A stretch of 64,000 nt of DNA from assembly GCF_004322855.1 (NCBI RefSeq), contig NZ_CP036402.1, forward strand, positions 2,542,001 to 2,606,000, in the 5' to 3' direction. Shown piece after piece: positions 53,994-62,246 of the stretch. The stretch is from Egibacter rhizosphaerae (lineage in GTDB: Bacteria; Actinomycetota; Nitriliruptoria; Euzebyales; Egibacteraceae). The translations under genes were made by a program, and so were the position numbers. The notes under the pieces were generated by a model. It saw nothing but the letters and a program-made list of their open reading frames with translations, had not been told where the DNA came from and did no database searches. How positions within the stretch are numbered: position 1 is the stretch's first letter; each line of letters begins with the position of its first letter.

Positions 53994-54533
53994 GTGACGT
54001 CGGCGGGTCGACGCGTGGTGATCGTGCTCGGCGGCTGCGACGAGTCGGCGAGCACGGCCCTCGATCTCGCCGAGCGGCTGCACGCGCGCGGGCACCGGGT
54101 GAGCGTCGCCGCGCACGGCGAGGCGACGGAGCTGTCGCACCACGGCAGCCACGCCGCCGAGCGGATCTCAGGGCTGTTGCGTCGCGGGGTCGAGCACGCG
54201 CCGGTCGACTGGGTCGTCGACGGCGCCTCCGGCTCGGGCGTCGACGGCGCGTCCGGACCGGGCGAGCGTGGGCACGTCGCCGGGGTGGTCGAGGGCGATG
54301 CCGGCGAGCTGTGGGCGCTGGTCCGCGCCGCCGACGTCGTTCTCTCCCCGGGCTCGGGGGGCGGTCCCGGGTCGGGTACCGGCGAAGCGTGGCCCGCCGA
54401 CCCCGGCGGTCGGGAGCAGTCCGACGTGCCCGACCAACCGGGGGACGGCCGCGCCGACGGAGTCGAGCGGGAGCCCGGTGCGCCCGACCAACCGGGGCAC
54501 GGCCGCGCCGACGGCGCCGGGGAGGAGCGCTGA
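53994..54533 (+). CDS. DsrE-like protein 2 with repetitive disordered tail
   Basis: 179 residues. The first 110 (RRVVIVLGGCDESASTALDL, AERLHARGHRVSVAAHGEAT, then LWALVRAADVVLSPGSGG) suit a DsrE-like alpha/beta fold; Cys sits in LGGCDES. The tail is Gly/Asp/Pro-rich and contains a near-exact repeat of PDQPGxGRADG, encoded by a tandem DNA duplication. The start GTG is 22 nt after the previous stop; the stop overlaps the next start (TGATG). Confidence 0.5.
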   Translation: MTSAGRRVVIVLGGCDESASTALDLAERLHARGHRVSVAAHGEATELSHHGSHAAERISGLLRRGVEHAPVDWVVDGASGSGVDGASGPGERGHVAGVVEGDAGELWALVRAADVVLSPGSGGGPGSGTGEAWPADPGGREQSDVPDQPGDGRADGVEREPGAPDQPGHGRADGAGEER

Positions 54534-54892
54534 TGGCGCGACAGGTCGTGGCGATCCTGCGGCGGGGGCCCGCGGCGTGGTGCGTCCGGGATCCGGCACT
54601 CGACGCGACCGCGTACGCCTTGGCGGTCGACGTGGATCTCGTGCTCGTGCTCCGCGGTGACGCGGTGGAGCATGCGGTCGCCGGCCCGTCCGGGCGCGAG
54701 ACGAGCGTGCTCGCGAGCTCGGCCGCGGACCTGCGCGGGCTCGTCGAGTCCGGGGTGCGGGTTCAGGCCATCGCCGAGGACGCCGCCGCGCGCGGCCTCG
54801 GCGTCGCGGCGCTCGTCGACGGCGTTGAGCTGCTCGAGGTGGACCGGCTCGCGGGATGCCTCGCCGAGGCCGACGCCGTGCTGAACTGGTAG
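54533..54892 (+). CDS. DsrE/DsrH-like protein 3
   Basis: 119 residues: VVAILRRGPAAWCVRDPALD, AYALAVDVDLVLVLRGDAVE, DLRGLVESGVRVQAIAEDAA, then ARGLGV and the tail GVELLEVDRLAGCLAEADAV ending NW. The terminal Leu/Asp-Trp pattern is common in DsrH/TusB-type subunits. Together the three may form a DsrEFH/TusBCD-like heteromer. Last gene of the operon; a strong hairpin follows at 54982. Confidence 0.6.
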   Translation: MARQVVAILRRGPAAWCVRDPALDATAYALAVDVDLVLVLRGDAVEHAVAGPSGRETSVLASSAADLRGLVESGVRVQAIAEDAAARGLGVAALVDGVELLEVDRLAGCLAEADAVLNW

Positions 54893-54981
54893 CTCCCAGG
54901 CCCTCGGATGGCGGGGAGAGTCTGCCGCGGAACTCCCGGCGGGACCCGGTCGGGGCGCTCCGGACCCCCCTGGACATGCAA

Positions 54982-55009
54982 GCGGCCCGGGCCACTGGGC
55001 CCGGGCCGC
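54982..55009. terminator. Strong GC hairpin, likely bidirectional terminator
   Basis: GCGGCCCGGGCC and its exact complement form a 12-bp stem with a 4-nt loop ACTG. It lies 90 nt downstream of the DsrE-like operon and also at the end of the minus-strand small-ORF unit. No T-tract, which is usual for high-GC actinobacteria. Confidence 0.75.
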
Positions 55010-55179
55010 GAGGCATCTCGCGCCCGCCGTTCCTTACTCTCGGCCTCGGATCACCGGAGGTGGTCCGAGTGGGTGGGTGTGACGAGCTCCCACGGACGCC
55101 GGGCGGGCGACGAGGTTGGATTCGCGAGGCACCTCAGAATCCGGTCGGATGCCTCAAGCTTCGTACGACCGGGAGACGC

Positions 55180-55224
55180 CTAGCGCCTCGTCACCTCGAC
55201 CGTCACAGCCGTATCGGAATGCAT
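55180..55224 (-). CDS. 14-residue ORF with near-complete Shine-Dalgarno
   Basis: Encodes MHSDTAVTVEVTRR and stops at TAG. Upstream, AAAGGAGGTGGTCC (55230-55243) pairs with almost the whole 16S anti-Shine-Dalgarno tail, the strongest such site I saw in the window. It could be a leader peptide, a small protein or a translated sRNA. The downstream frames resemble no known protein. Confidence 0.45.
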   Translation of the reverse strand: MHSDTAVTVEVTRR

Positions 55225-55491
55225 TGACTGGACCACCTCCTTTCCGTCGTGATTCAGAGCATGACAGTCGCAGCGCCGCACGGCAACGATCGGTGGTCCA
55301 CATGCTCCCACCTGACCGATCGACGACCCCCACCGAGGGCGGTTGCCGGCGCCTCTCTCTGGCTGCGAGCTGTCGCGCGGGCCCACGGTGCGGGACGCCG
55401 GCGACCCCATACCGCCGCGTCCCGGAGCTGCAGCGCGCGCGGGCCCCGGTGCGCGGCTGCAGGGGTCGCCCGCGCTCGCCACACTTGCGGC

Positions 55492-56439
55492 ATGGATGCG
55501 AGCCCGCTGGTCGACACACCCGCCTACGTGCGCGACAACACCGGCGCGGTCGTCGTGACCGGCGCCGACCGGTTGAACTACCTGCAGTCGCTGCTCAGCC
55601 AGGACGCCGAGCGCCGAGAGGCCGGCGACGTGGCCGACTTCCTCTACCTCGACGCGAAGGGCAACGCCAAGGCCACCGGTCGCCTCGTCGTGCGCGAGGA
55701 CGACGTGCTGCTCCTCACGCCCCCCGACGTCGCGGCACCGCTGGCCGACGAGCTGGCGCGGTACACGTTCCTGCTCGACGCACCCAACGAGGACCGGTCG
55801 GCGGACTGGGTCATCGCGCGGGCCCGTGGTCCAGAGCCCGTTGACGGCTCCGCGGTCGGGGCGCCCGACGCGCCGATGCGGGCTCGTGTCGGCGTGGATG
55901 GCGTGGTGCTGCGGGACCGGTCCGGCGGAATCGATCTCGCCGGCCCCGCTCCCTGGGTGGCCGAGGCGGCCGAGTCGCTCGGATTGCCCGAGGCGGAGGC
56001 CGAGGACTGGCACCGCTGGCGCATCGCGTTCGGCGAGCCGGCTTGGGGCGCCGAGATCACCACCGGCCGTCGCCCGCAGGAGCTCGGCCTGCTGCCCACC
56101 CACGTGCACCTCGACAAGGGCTGCTACCCGGGCCAGGAATCGATCGCGAAGACGTACAACCTGGGTCGTCCACGGCGGTCGCTCTGCGTGGTCGAGTTCG
56201 ACGCCCCGGTGACCGCGGGCGCTGCGCTCGACGCGGGCGGCAAGCAGGGCGAGGTCACCAGCGCCGCACCCGACGGAGCCGGCTCGATCGCGCTCGCGCT
56301 CGTGCCGGTGGACCGGGAGGGCGCGCTCCGCGGAGAGGGGGAGGTCACCGTCGACGGTGTGTCCGGGCGAGTGCGGTCACGCGTCGGGGAGGGGCTGCCG
56401 CAACCCGGCGCCGAGCGCCAGCCGGGCTCGGCGCGCTGA
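55492..56439 (+). CDS. ygfZ: YgfZ/GcvT-like folate-binding protein
   Basis: 315 residues. The diagnostic KGCYPGQE motif is present (HLDKGCYPGQESIAKTYNLG), with the GcvT-like N-terminus VVVTGADRLNYLQSLLSQD. YgfZ uses tetrahydrofolate to help maintain certain Fe-S enzymes. The ATG at 55492 has no ribosome site and lies 7 nt after a -10-like CACACT, suggesting a leaderless message. The frame is open upstream to 55249 but is not protein-like there. Confidence 0.9.
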   Translation: MDASPLVDTPAYVRDNTGAVVVTGADRLNYLQSLLSQDAERREAGDVADFLYLDAKGNAKATGRLVVREDDVLLLTPPDVAAPLADELARYTFLLDAPNEDRSADWVIARARGPEPVDGSAVGAPDAPMRARVGVDGVVLRDRSGGIDLAGPAPWVAEAAESLGLPEAEAEDWHRWRIAFGEPAWGAEITTGRRPQELGLLPTHVHLDKGCYPGQESIAKTYNLGRPRRSLCVVEFDAPVTAGAALDAGGKQGEVTSAAPDGAGSIALALVPVDREGALRGEGEVTVDGVSGRVRSRVGEGLPQPGAERQPGSAR

Positions 56440-56483
56440 GCGCGAACCGGTTTCGCGGCGCGCTGCGTACTACGCTCGTCCGT

Positions 56484-56960
56484 ATGCGAATCGTGACCGT
56501 CTGCTTGGGCAACATCTGCCGATCGCCGACCGCGCAGGCCGCGATAGAGGAAGCGCTCGCCGAGGAGGGGCTCGACGCTCGCGTCGAGGTCGACAGCGCG
56601 GGGACCAGTCGCTACCACGAGGGTGAGCCCCCGGACTCCCGGATGCGCCGCGCCGCGCAGGAGGCGGGCCTACACCTGCACGGCAAGGGCCGCAAGGTCA
56701 CGCGTGAGGACCTTGAGCACGCCGACCTCGTCCTCGCGATGGATCGCGCGAACCTGCGGGACCTGCAGCGCATGGCGCCCGAGGATGCCCAGGAACGGAT
56801 CCGGCTGTTCCGCGAGTTCGATCCGCAGGCGCCCGCCGACGCGGAGGTGCCCGACCCCTACTTCGGAGGGCCGCAGGGCTTCGAGGAGGTCGTTGAACTC
56901 GCCCGCCGGGCCGCCCGCGGCGTCGTCGCGCACGTCCGTGGCGAGCTGGAGGCCGCGTGA
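56484..56960 (+). CDS. Low-molecular-weight protein tyrosine phosphatase
   Basis: 158 residues. P-loop CLGNICRS at the N-terminus (CX5R), the ring VDSAGTSRYH and the general-acid loop PDPYFGG. The enzyme dephosphorylates protein tyrosines. TACGCT lies exactly 7 nt before the ATG, with no ribosome site, so the mRNA is probably leaderless. Confidence 0.92.
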   Translation: MRIVTVCLGNICRSPTAQAAIEEALAEEGLDARVEVDSAGTSRYHEGEPPDSRMRRAAQEAGLHLHGKGRKVTREDLEHADLVLAMDRANLRDLQRMAPEDAQERIRLFREFDPQAPADAEVPDPYFGGPQGFEEVVELARRAARGVVAHVRGELEAA

Positions 56961-57044
56961 CCGCCCCGACGGCGCCCGCGCAGGTTCGTGGCGGGCCGGA
57001 GGCCGCGTGACCGGCCCGACGGTGTACCGCCCGGGCGGACCTCG

Positions 57045-57137
57045 GTGCACTCATGCACACGATCCCGCCCGGACCGACAGCGGCGCAGTCTGTTCGGGCG
57101 GAGGCATGTGCACTGGTGCACACGAGCCCGCCCGGAC
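57045..57137. repeat. Pair of 30-bp direct repeats with internal palindromes
   Basis: 57045-57074 and 57108-57137 share GTGCACT-N2-TGCACACGA and CCCGCCCGGAC with three mismatches. The first 14 bases of each are near-palindromic (GTGCAC...GTGCAC). They lie in the 206-bp gap before the fructosamine-kinase-like gene. Just upstream, 56987-57021 repeats the end of the phosphatase gene. Confidence 0.7.
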
Positions 57138-57166
57138 AGCGCCACGCATGCGCTAACCGGACACTC

Positions 57167-57970
57167 ATGCGACTCCCCGACCTGCCCGAAGGGCTCACCG
57201 CTCGCGACGGCCGTCCGCTCGGCGGCGGCTCGATCTGCGACGTCTGGCGCGTCGAGCTGACCGACGGCCGGGCCGCGGTGCTGAAGCGCACGCCCTACCC
57301 CGCGGGGGTCGAGGCCGACGGGCTCGCCGCGCTCGCCGCCGCCGGCGCCCCCGTCCCGGCCGTGCTGGGGGTCGGGGACGACGTGCTCGTGCTCGAGGAG
57401 GTCGGAGCGGGCCCGCCGGGCGAGGCCGAGTGGCGGGATCTCGGCCGTGCGCTCGCGGGGATGCACGCCGATACGGGAGAGGCCTACGGCTGGCATCGGG
57501 ACAACCTGATCGGCAGCCTCCCGCAGGCCAACGACCCCGATGACGACTGGCCGCGGTTCTACGCGGAGCGGCGGCTGCGTCCGTGGCTCGGCGCCACCGC
57601 CCTACCGAAGGAGCTGCGGCGCCGCCTCGAGCGAGCCCTCGACGGGCCGCTGCAGGACCTGCTCGCGACCGGCAACCCCCCGAGCCTCGTCCACGGAGAC
57701 CTGTGGAACGGCAACGTTGTCGACGGTCGGTGGCTGATCGACCCCGCGGTGCACCGCGCCGACCGCGAGTTCGAGCTGGCGTTCGCCGACCTGTTCGGGG
57801 GCTTTCCCCCGGCGTTCCACGAGGGGTACGCCGAGACGTGGCCACTCCCCGAGGGGTGGCAGCGCCGTCGCCCCGCGTTGCAGCTCTACCACCTGCTCGT
57901 GCACGTGGAGCTCTTCGGTGCCGGCTTCGCCGGGGCGGTGGGCAGCCGGCTCGACGCGCTCGGCTGGTAG
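57167..57970 (+). CDS. Fructosamine-kinase-like protein
   Basis: 267 residues with the APH fold: an N-terminal Gly loop (LGGGSICDVWRVEL), Lys in AVLKRTPYP, catalytic LVHGDLWNGN and metal-binding LIDPAVHRADREFELAF, then the typical C-terminal YHLLVHVELFG. The family phosphorylates ketoamines on glycated proteins as a repair step, or ribulosamines. TAACCG lies 7 nt before the ATG, consistent with a leaderless start. Confidence 0.87.
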   Translation: MRLPDLPEGLTARDGRPLGGGSICDVWRVELTDGRAAVLKRTPYPAGVEADGLAALAAAGAPVPAVLGVGDDVLVLEEVGAGPPGEAEWRDLGRALAGMHADTGEAYGWHRDNLIGSLPQANDPDDDWPRFYAERRLRPWLGATALPKELRRRLERALDGPLQDLLATGNPPSLVHGDLWNGNVVDGRWLIDPAVHRADREFELAFADLFGGFPPAFHEGYAETWPLPEGWQRRRPALQLYHLLVHVELFGAGFAGAVGSRLDALGW

Positions 57971-57988
57971 CGGGGGCGAGGCTCGGTC

Positions 57989-58017
57989 GTGACTACCGGT
58001 CGTGGTCCGGTAGTCAC
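57989..58017 (+). terminator. Hairpin downstream of the fructosamine-kinase-like gene
   Basis: GTGACTACCGG and its exact complement form an 11-bp stem with a 7-nt loop, starting 18 nt after the stop codon. No T-tract. Confidence 0.6.
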
Positions 58018-58110
58018 GTTCGGTCGGGGCCAGATCGTGACGTTCGGGTGGGCGCCCATGGGTGTCACGCGGTCGCGCCCGCTCGGGGCGAGGGATGCAC
58101 GTGTCGCTCG

Positions 58111-58332
58111 TGGTGCAGTTACCCGCGAGGGCGTTTCGGCGCTGACGGTCACCCGCGTCGGCGCGGGCTGCTGTACCGCGACGGGACTCCGGAGGTGGGC
58201 GGCTCCTGGCCGTGGTGCGGTTACCCGCGCCCGCGCGGGTAACCGCACGGTGGCTCGGGTGTGCGGGGGAGGGCTGCGCGCTCGTGGTGCAGTTACCCGC
58301 GCCGCGCCGCGGGATGGTGCGGTTGCCCGCGC
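58111..58332. repeat. Dispersed 17-18-bp repeats with a 34-bp palindrome before ppa
   Basis: TGGTGCRGTTACCCGCG recurs at 58111, 58213, 58285 and 58315 (the last with one change). An inverted copy makes 58215-58248 a perfect 16-bp stem with a 2-nt loop. Spacing is irregular and the copies are degenerate. The 615-bp gap holds no convincing protein gene. Confidence 0.75.
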
Positions 58333-58584
58333 AGGCGCGGGGAGGTGTACGCCGCGTCAGGGTGGGGGGTCGCGAGCCATCGCGACGCGGCGGCGGAGGC
58401 CCCGGCGGGCGACCGATGTGCTGGCGGGCGAGGCCTCGGCGGCGGCGGCAGCGGCGGACGAGGCCCCGACGAGGGAAACTCGCGCACCGACGGCTACCCT
58501 GCGGGTCGGCGACCGACTCTCGGGGAGTCTTCGCGGGTCGCTGTCACGTCACCTGTCACCTGTCACGGCACTGGGGAACGCACG

Positions 58585-59112
58585 ATGAGCGATGTGGTCG
58601 AGATCTTCGTGGAGATCCCGAAGGGATCGCGCAACAAGTACGAGTGGGACACCAGGAGCGGCCGGTTCAAGCTCGACCGGATGCTCTTCAGCGCTGTCCA
58701 CTACCCGGGTGACTACGGGTTCGTGTCCAACGCGTGGGGGGAGGACGGCGACCCGCTCGACGCGATGGTGATCCTGTCCGACCCGACGTTCCCGGGCTGC
58801 ACGATCGACGCCCGCGTCGTCGGGGTCTTCTACATGACCGACGAGAAGGGGCGGGACACGAAGATCCTCGGCGTGCCCGACAGCGATCCGCGCTGGTCGT
58901 ACGTCAAGGAGCTCTCGGACGTTCCCAAGCACCTCCTCGACGAGATCGCCCACTTCTTCTCGATCTACAAGGACCTCGAGCAGGAGGGGGTGACCATCGA
59001 GGGCTTTGGCAGCCGCGAGGACGCCCTCACCGAGCTCGAGGCCGACTACGAGCGCTTCCGCAACCTGCCCCGCGCGCCGATCATGCCGTGGGAGGTCGCG
59101 TTCACGCCTTGA
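58585..59112 (+). CDS. ppa: Inorganic pyrophosphatase (family I)
   Basis: 175 residues. Active-site segments IPKGSRNKYEWD, LFSAVHYPGDYGFV, the signature DGDPLDAMV and DSDPRWSYVKELSDVP are all present. It hydrolyses PPi to drive biosynthesis. The ATG at 58585 has GGGGAACG upstream; the longer frame to 58261 covers the repeat region and is not coding. Confidence 0.95.
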   Translation: MSDVVEIFVEIPKGSRNKYEWDTRSGRFKLDRMLFSAVHYPGDYGFVSNAWGEDGDPLDAMVILSDPTFPGCTIDARVVGVFYMTDEKGRDTKILGVPDSDPRWSYVKELSDVPKHLLDEIAHFFSIYKDLEQEGVTIEGFGSREDALTELEADYERFRNLPRAPIMPWEVAFTP

Positions 59113-59193
59113 GTGATCCGGGGGCGACCGGCCTCGTCCGGGCGACCCTGGCCGCTACGTCGACCCGCTACCTCGACCCGCTACGTCGACCCG

Positions 59194-59703
59194 CTACGCC
59201 GAGGGCACGTCGACGTCGGTGCCCGGGGGAGCGAGCTCGGCGGCCCGCCCCAGCCACGCGGCCGCCACCCGTCGGTCGAGGCGCACGGGCACGGTGGTCG
59301 TTTGACGTTCGTGGACGATCTCGACGCGGACGAGCCCCCAGGCGCTCGGCTCGCTGGCGCGCACCCGCTCGACCGTTCGCCAGGCCAACTCCGTGGGCGC
59401 CGCACCCAGCTGCACCGCGAACCCGATCGGGCTGACGGCTGCCCGCGCGCTCGCCAGGCGCCAGAGCCACCGCCCCGCGAACACGACCGCGGCGAGCAGC
59501 AGCAGCACCAACGTCAGGCTGAACAACGTCGGCAGCTGCCCGACGACCGCAGCGAGCAACGCCGCGATCACGATCCCGGGGACGACGACCGCGGCCGCCG
59601 CGGCACGTCGTAGCGCGGCTCGTGGCTCGACCCACGTCCATCCGGTCTCGTCGGTGACCGCCCGGGTCCGCGGCCCGCGAGCGGCGACACCCGAGCGCGT
59701 CAC
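59194..59703 (-). CDS. Two-helix membrane protein with PH-like domain
   Basis: 169 residues from the GTG at 59703, which overlaps the upstream stop (TAGTG). Two adjacent hydrophobic helices (AAAAAVVVPGIVIAALLAAV; LFSLTLVLLLLAAVVFAG) are followed by a beta-rich domain (AVSPIGFAVQLGAAPTELAW, GLVRVEIVHERQTTTVPVRL) like bacterial PH domains of small actinobacterial membrane proteins. Coupled to the DUF4388 gene. Function unknown. Confidence 0.65.
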   Translation of the reverse strand: MTRSGVAARGPRTRAVTDETGWTWVEPRAALRRAAAAAVVVPGIVIAALLAAVVGQLPTLFSLTLVLLLLAAVVFAGRWLWRLASARAAVSPIGFAVQLGAAPTELAWRTVERVRASEPSAWGLVRVEIVHERQTTTVPVRLDRRVAAAWLGRAAELAPPGTDVDVPSA

Positions 59704-60770
59704 TAGCGGCGTCGCCGCCGACCGAACAAGCCGCCCCGTCGGTCGTCGCCCTCGCTCCGCTCGTCGCGGCGGGGAGGTGACCGACGCGCCTGCCGCGCGG
59801 GGTCGCCCGTCGGGTTCCGCGTGCCGCTGGGTGGTGGCGCGCCGCGGGCGGGCGGGTCGTCGAGACCGGCGAATTCGGCGAGCAGCCGCTCGCGGTCGGG
59901 AGCCCCCTCGGGTCGGCCGCCTTGCGACCCGGCCTCCCCGACTCCCGTCTCGCCAGCAGCCGCGTCCCCACCGGCCGCGTCGCCGGCGGCAGCCGCGTCC
60001 CCGCCGCCCGCACCGCCAGCCGCCCGCTCGCCGGGCGCACCCGCTTGCGTGTCGGCGTCCCCCCGGTCGACGACCTGCACCACCCCGGCCGTGACGAGCC
60101 CGTAGACGATGCGCGCGGTCTCGACCTGCCCGTAGCCCGCTTCCTCGGCGATCTCGGCCACGGTCGCACTGCCGTCGATACGGGTGAGCAGCGACCACTC
60201 GTCGGGGGTGAGCGCCAGCTCGGCGCCCGACTCACGCGGCACGAAGTCGACGACCGAGTCGAGCGACCCGAGCGCGTCGCGGATGACCTGCCACTCCTCG
60301 CAGCGGCGCGTGGCCTCCATCAGGAGGTTCTCCACGCTCGTGTCGAGCGCCATGTCCTCGTGGGTCTCGACGCCGGGGTCGAAGGCCCACCAGCCCTCGC
60401 GCCACGCGAGTAGCGCGCTCACCGAGTCGGTGATCTGATCGACGACGTACTCGCGGAGCGTCCTGCGGTCGATGTGGCCCTGCTCGACGAGCAGCTCCCC
60501 GAGCCGGCGGCGCTCCCGCAGGCCGCGCTGCATCGCGAGCGCATCGTCCAGCTGGTGCTGGGTGAGCAGTCCCGCGCCGGTCAGCCGGTCGCCGAGGCGG
60601 GCCCGCGCCTCGGGGGCACTCGCGGTGAGCACCGCGCCGTCGCGCATCCAGACGCGAGCGGTGTGCGCGTCCGATCCCAGGGTCAGCCGCCCGGTCGCCC
60701 GACGAGCGGCCAAGTCGCGGAGCAGCTGGTCTGCGCCGCGTCCCGCCAAGTCCCCGGCTCGGGCGTCCAC
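59703..60770 (-). CDS. DUF4388 domain protein
   Basis: 355 residues. The N-terminal DUF4388/PATAN-like domain (LLRDLAARRATGRLTLG, RVWMRDGAVLTASAPEARA, LAMQRGLRERRRLGELLVEQ) is followed by a helical winged-helix-like part (LTRIDGSATVAEIAEEAGYG) and a disordered Gly/Ala/Asp-rich tail ending in an Arg run. Related proteins act in signalling or gliding systems. TAAGCT lies 6 nt before the GTG, suggesting a leaderless transcript. Confidence 0.75.
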   Translation of the reverse strand: MDARAGDLAGRGADQLLRDLAARRATGRLTLGSDAHTARVWMRDGAVLTASAPEARARLGDRLTGAGLLTQHQLDDALAMQRGLRERRRLGELLVEQGHIDRRTLREYVVDQITDSVSALLAWREGWWAFDPGVETHEDMALDTSVENLLMEATRRCEEWQVIRDALGSLDSVVDFVPRESGAELALTPDEWSLLTRIDGSATVAEIAEEAGYGQVETARIVYGLVTAGVVQVVDRGDADTQAGAPGERAAGGAGGGDAAAAGDAAGGDAAAGETGVGEAGSQGGRPEGAPDRERLLAEFAGLDDPPARGAPPPSGTRNPTGDPARQARRSPPRRDERSEGDDRRGGLFGRRRRR

Positions 60771-60844
60771 ATCGGCAGCTTAGCAGCGCTCTCCAGGGTC
60801 CTCGTGCTCAAGGTCCGACGCGGCGATGCCGATCACGTACCGTG

Positions 60845-62086
60845 ATGAATCGGGTTGTGCGGGTCGCGATCGCGGGCTGCGGGCTCGCTGCGTTGCCGCT
60901 CCTCGCGGCCGCGGCCCCCGGGGCGATCGCGTCGATCGACGAGGTCGAGGAGCAGGTCGAGGAGGCCGAGGAGCAGGCCGAGTCCACGCGCGAACGCCTG
61001 CGGGAGGCCGAGGAGGCCGCCGACGTCTCGCGTCAGGAGGCCGAGGAGGCGCAGGCGCGGGTCGTCGAGCACCAGGAGGCCTTCGACGAGGCGGTCGCGG
61101 CGTACGAGGAGGCCCGCGGCCACTACGAGCAGGTCGCCGGCGAACGCGATCGAGAGGTCGATCGCGTCGAGGCGGCGGCCGAGGCCCAGGCCGAGCAGGC
61201 CACGTCGTTCGGCGAGCACTTGGCCGAGGTCTACAAGCGCCCCCCGCAGGACCTCGGCATGATCGAGCTCGTCCTCGCGAGCGAGGACGCTGCCGACGCG
61301 CTGCACCGCGCGGACCTCGTCGGCCGGGCGGCGGAGCTCGGCGCCGATCGGCTCCTCGCGGCGCGCGACCTCGAGGAGCGCACGACCGACGAGGCACAGC
61401 AGCACCACGTCGTCGCCGTCGGGCTCGACGACGCCGCCGACCGCTTGCAGGAGACACAGGAGCAGCTCGACTTCGCGCTCGCGAACGCCGAGGAGGCCGC
61501 GGCCCGCGCCGAGAGCGACGCGATCCGCGCGGAGCAGGCGGCCGCGGAGGCCGGCGAGGACCTGGAGGAGGTCGAGGGTCGGGTCGAGGCCGCCCGCGAC
61601 CGGGTGCAGGCCGTGCGACGACGGGTCGAGGCGGCGGAGGCCGCCGAGGACGCCGAGCCGCCCCCGGCGGTCGACGGGATGGTCTGCCCGATCGGCAGCC
61701 CGCACGGGTTCACCGACTCGTGGCTGGCGCCGCGCCCCGGAGGTCGCCAGCACCAGGGCATCGACATGTTCGCCGAGCACGGGATGCCGATCTACGCGGT
61801 GGAGGACGGCCAGGTCAGGACCTCGAGCAATCGTCTCGGCGGGCTCGTGATCTACCTGACGGCCGACGACGGCGATCGCTACTACTACGCCCACCTGTCC
61901 GAGCTGCACGTCGACACCGGCAACCGTGTCGAGGCGGGCGAGCAGATCGGCGCGAACGGCGACACCGGGAACGCGCGCGGCACTCCGCCGCACCTGCACT
62001 GGGAGCTGCGGGTCGGGGGCGACGAGCGCGTCAACCCGTATCCGCTGGCCCGCGACCTGTGCAGCCCCGACGGGCCGGGACACTAG
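60845..62086 (+). CDS. M23 peptidase with long coiled coil (EnvC/NlpD-like)
   Basis: 413 residues. A signal peptide (VAIAGCGLAALPLLAAAA) is followed by about 230 residues of Glu/Ala/Arg-rich coiled coil and a LytM/M23 domain with zinc-binding HQGIDMF and HLHWEL and the strand YYYAHLSEL. Both metal motifs look complete, so it may cut peptidoglycan cross-bridges directly or activate amidases. GTG 60842 and ATG 60845 are adjacent start options. Confidence 0.9.
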   Translation: MNRVVRVAIAGCGLAALPLLAAAAPGAIASIDEVEEQVEEAEEQAESTRERLREAEEAADVSRQEAEEAQARVVEHQEAFDEAVAAYEEARGHYEQVAGERDREVDRVEAAAEAQAEQATSFGEHLAEVYKRPPQDLGMIELVLASEDAADALHRADLVGRAAELGADRLLAARDLEERTTDEAQQHHVVAVGLDDAADRLQETQEQLDFALANAEEAAARAESDAIRAEQAAAEAGEDLEEVEGRVEAARDRVQAVRRRVEAAEAAEDAEPPPAVDGMVCPIGSPHGFTDSWLAPRPGGRQHQGIDMFAEHGMPIYAVEDGQVRTSSNRLGGLVIYLTADDGDRYYYAHLSELHVDTGNRVEAGEQIGANGDTGNARGTPPHLHWELRVGGDERVNPYPLARDLCSPDGPGH

Positions 62087-62246
62087 GCGCGCTCGCAGCG
62101 CCCGGCCCACCAGCTTCGACCGTGATTGTCCGCCCCACCGAGTCCGCCGGCCGGTGGAGCCTCCGCGTCCGCACGGGGGCTTTACACTGCGGCTCGCGCA
62201 GGGCGTCCACCGCGACCGGGGGCGCCGGACCGGCAAGGGAGCCTCG

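Larger units (their letters stand above)
54982..55243 (-). ncRNA. Candidate small transcript with a 14-codon ORF
   Basis: A minus-strand unit: near-perfect Shine-Dalgarno (55230-55243), short ORF (55180-55224), about 170 nt without a gene, an 11-bp hairpin (55045-55069, one G-T pair) and the 12-bp terminator hairpin. It matches no RNA class I know. Transcription is inferred from layout only; no promoter was identified with confidence. Confidence 0.35.

Noticed and set aside
54982-55243. tmRNA, RNase P RNA or 6S RNA
   Set aside because: No tRNA-like ends, no ALAA-type tag codons and no recognisable RNase P core were found.
57989-58588. 199-codon ORF in the gap before pyrophosphatase
   Set aside because: It merely translates the degenerate repeats; there is no conserved domain and no ribosome site.
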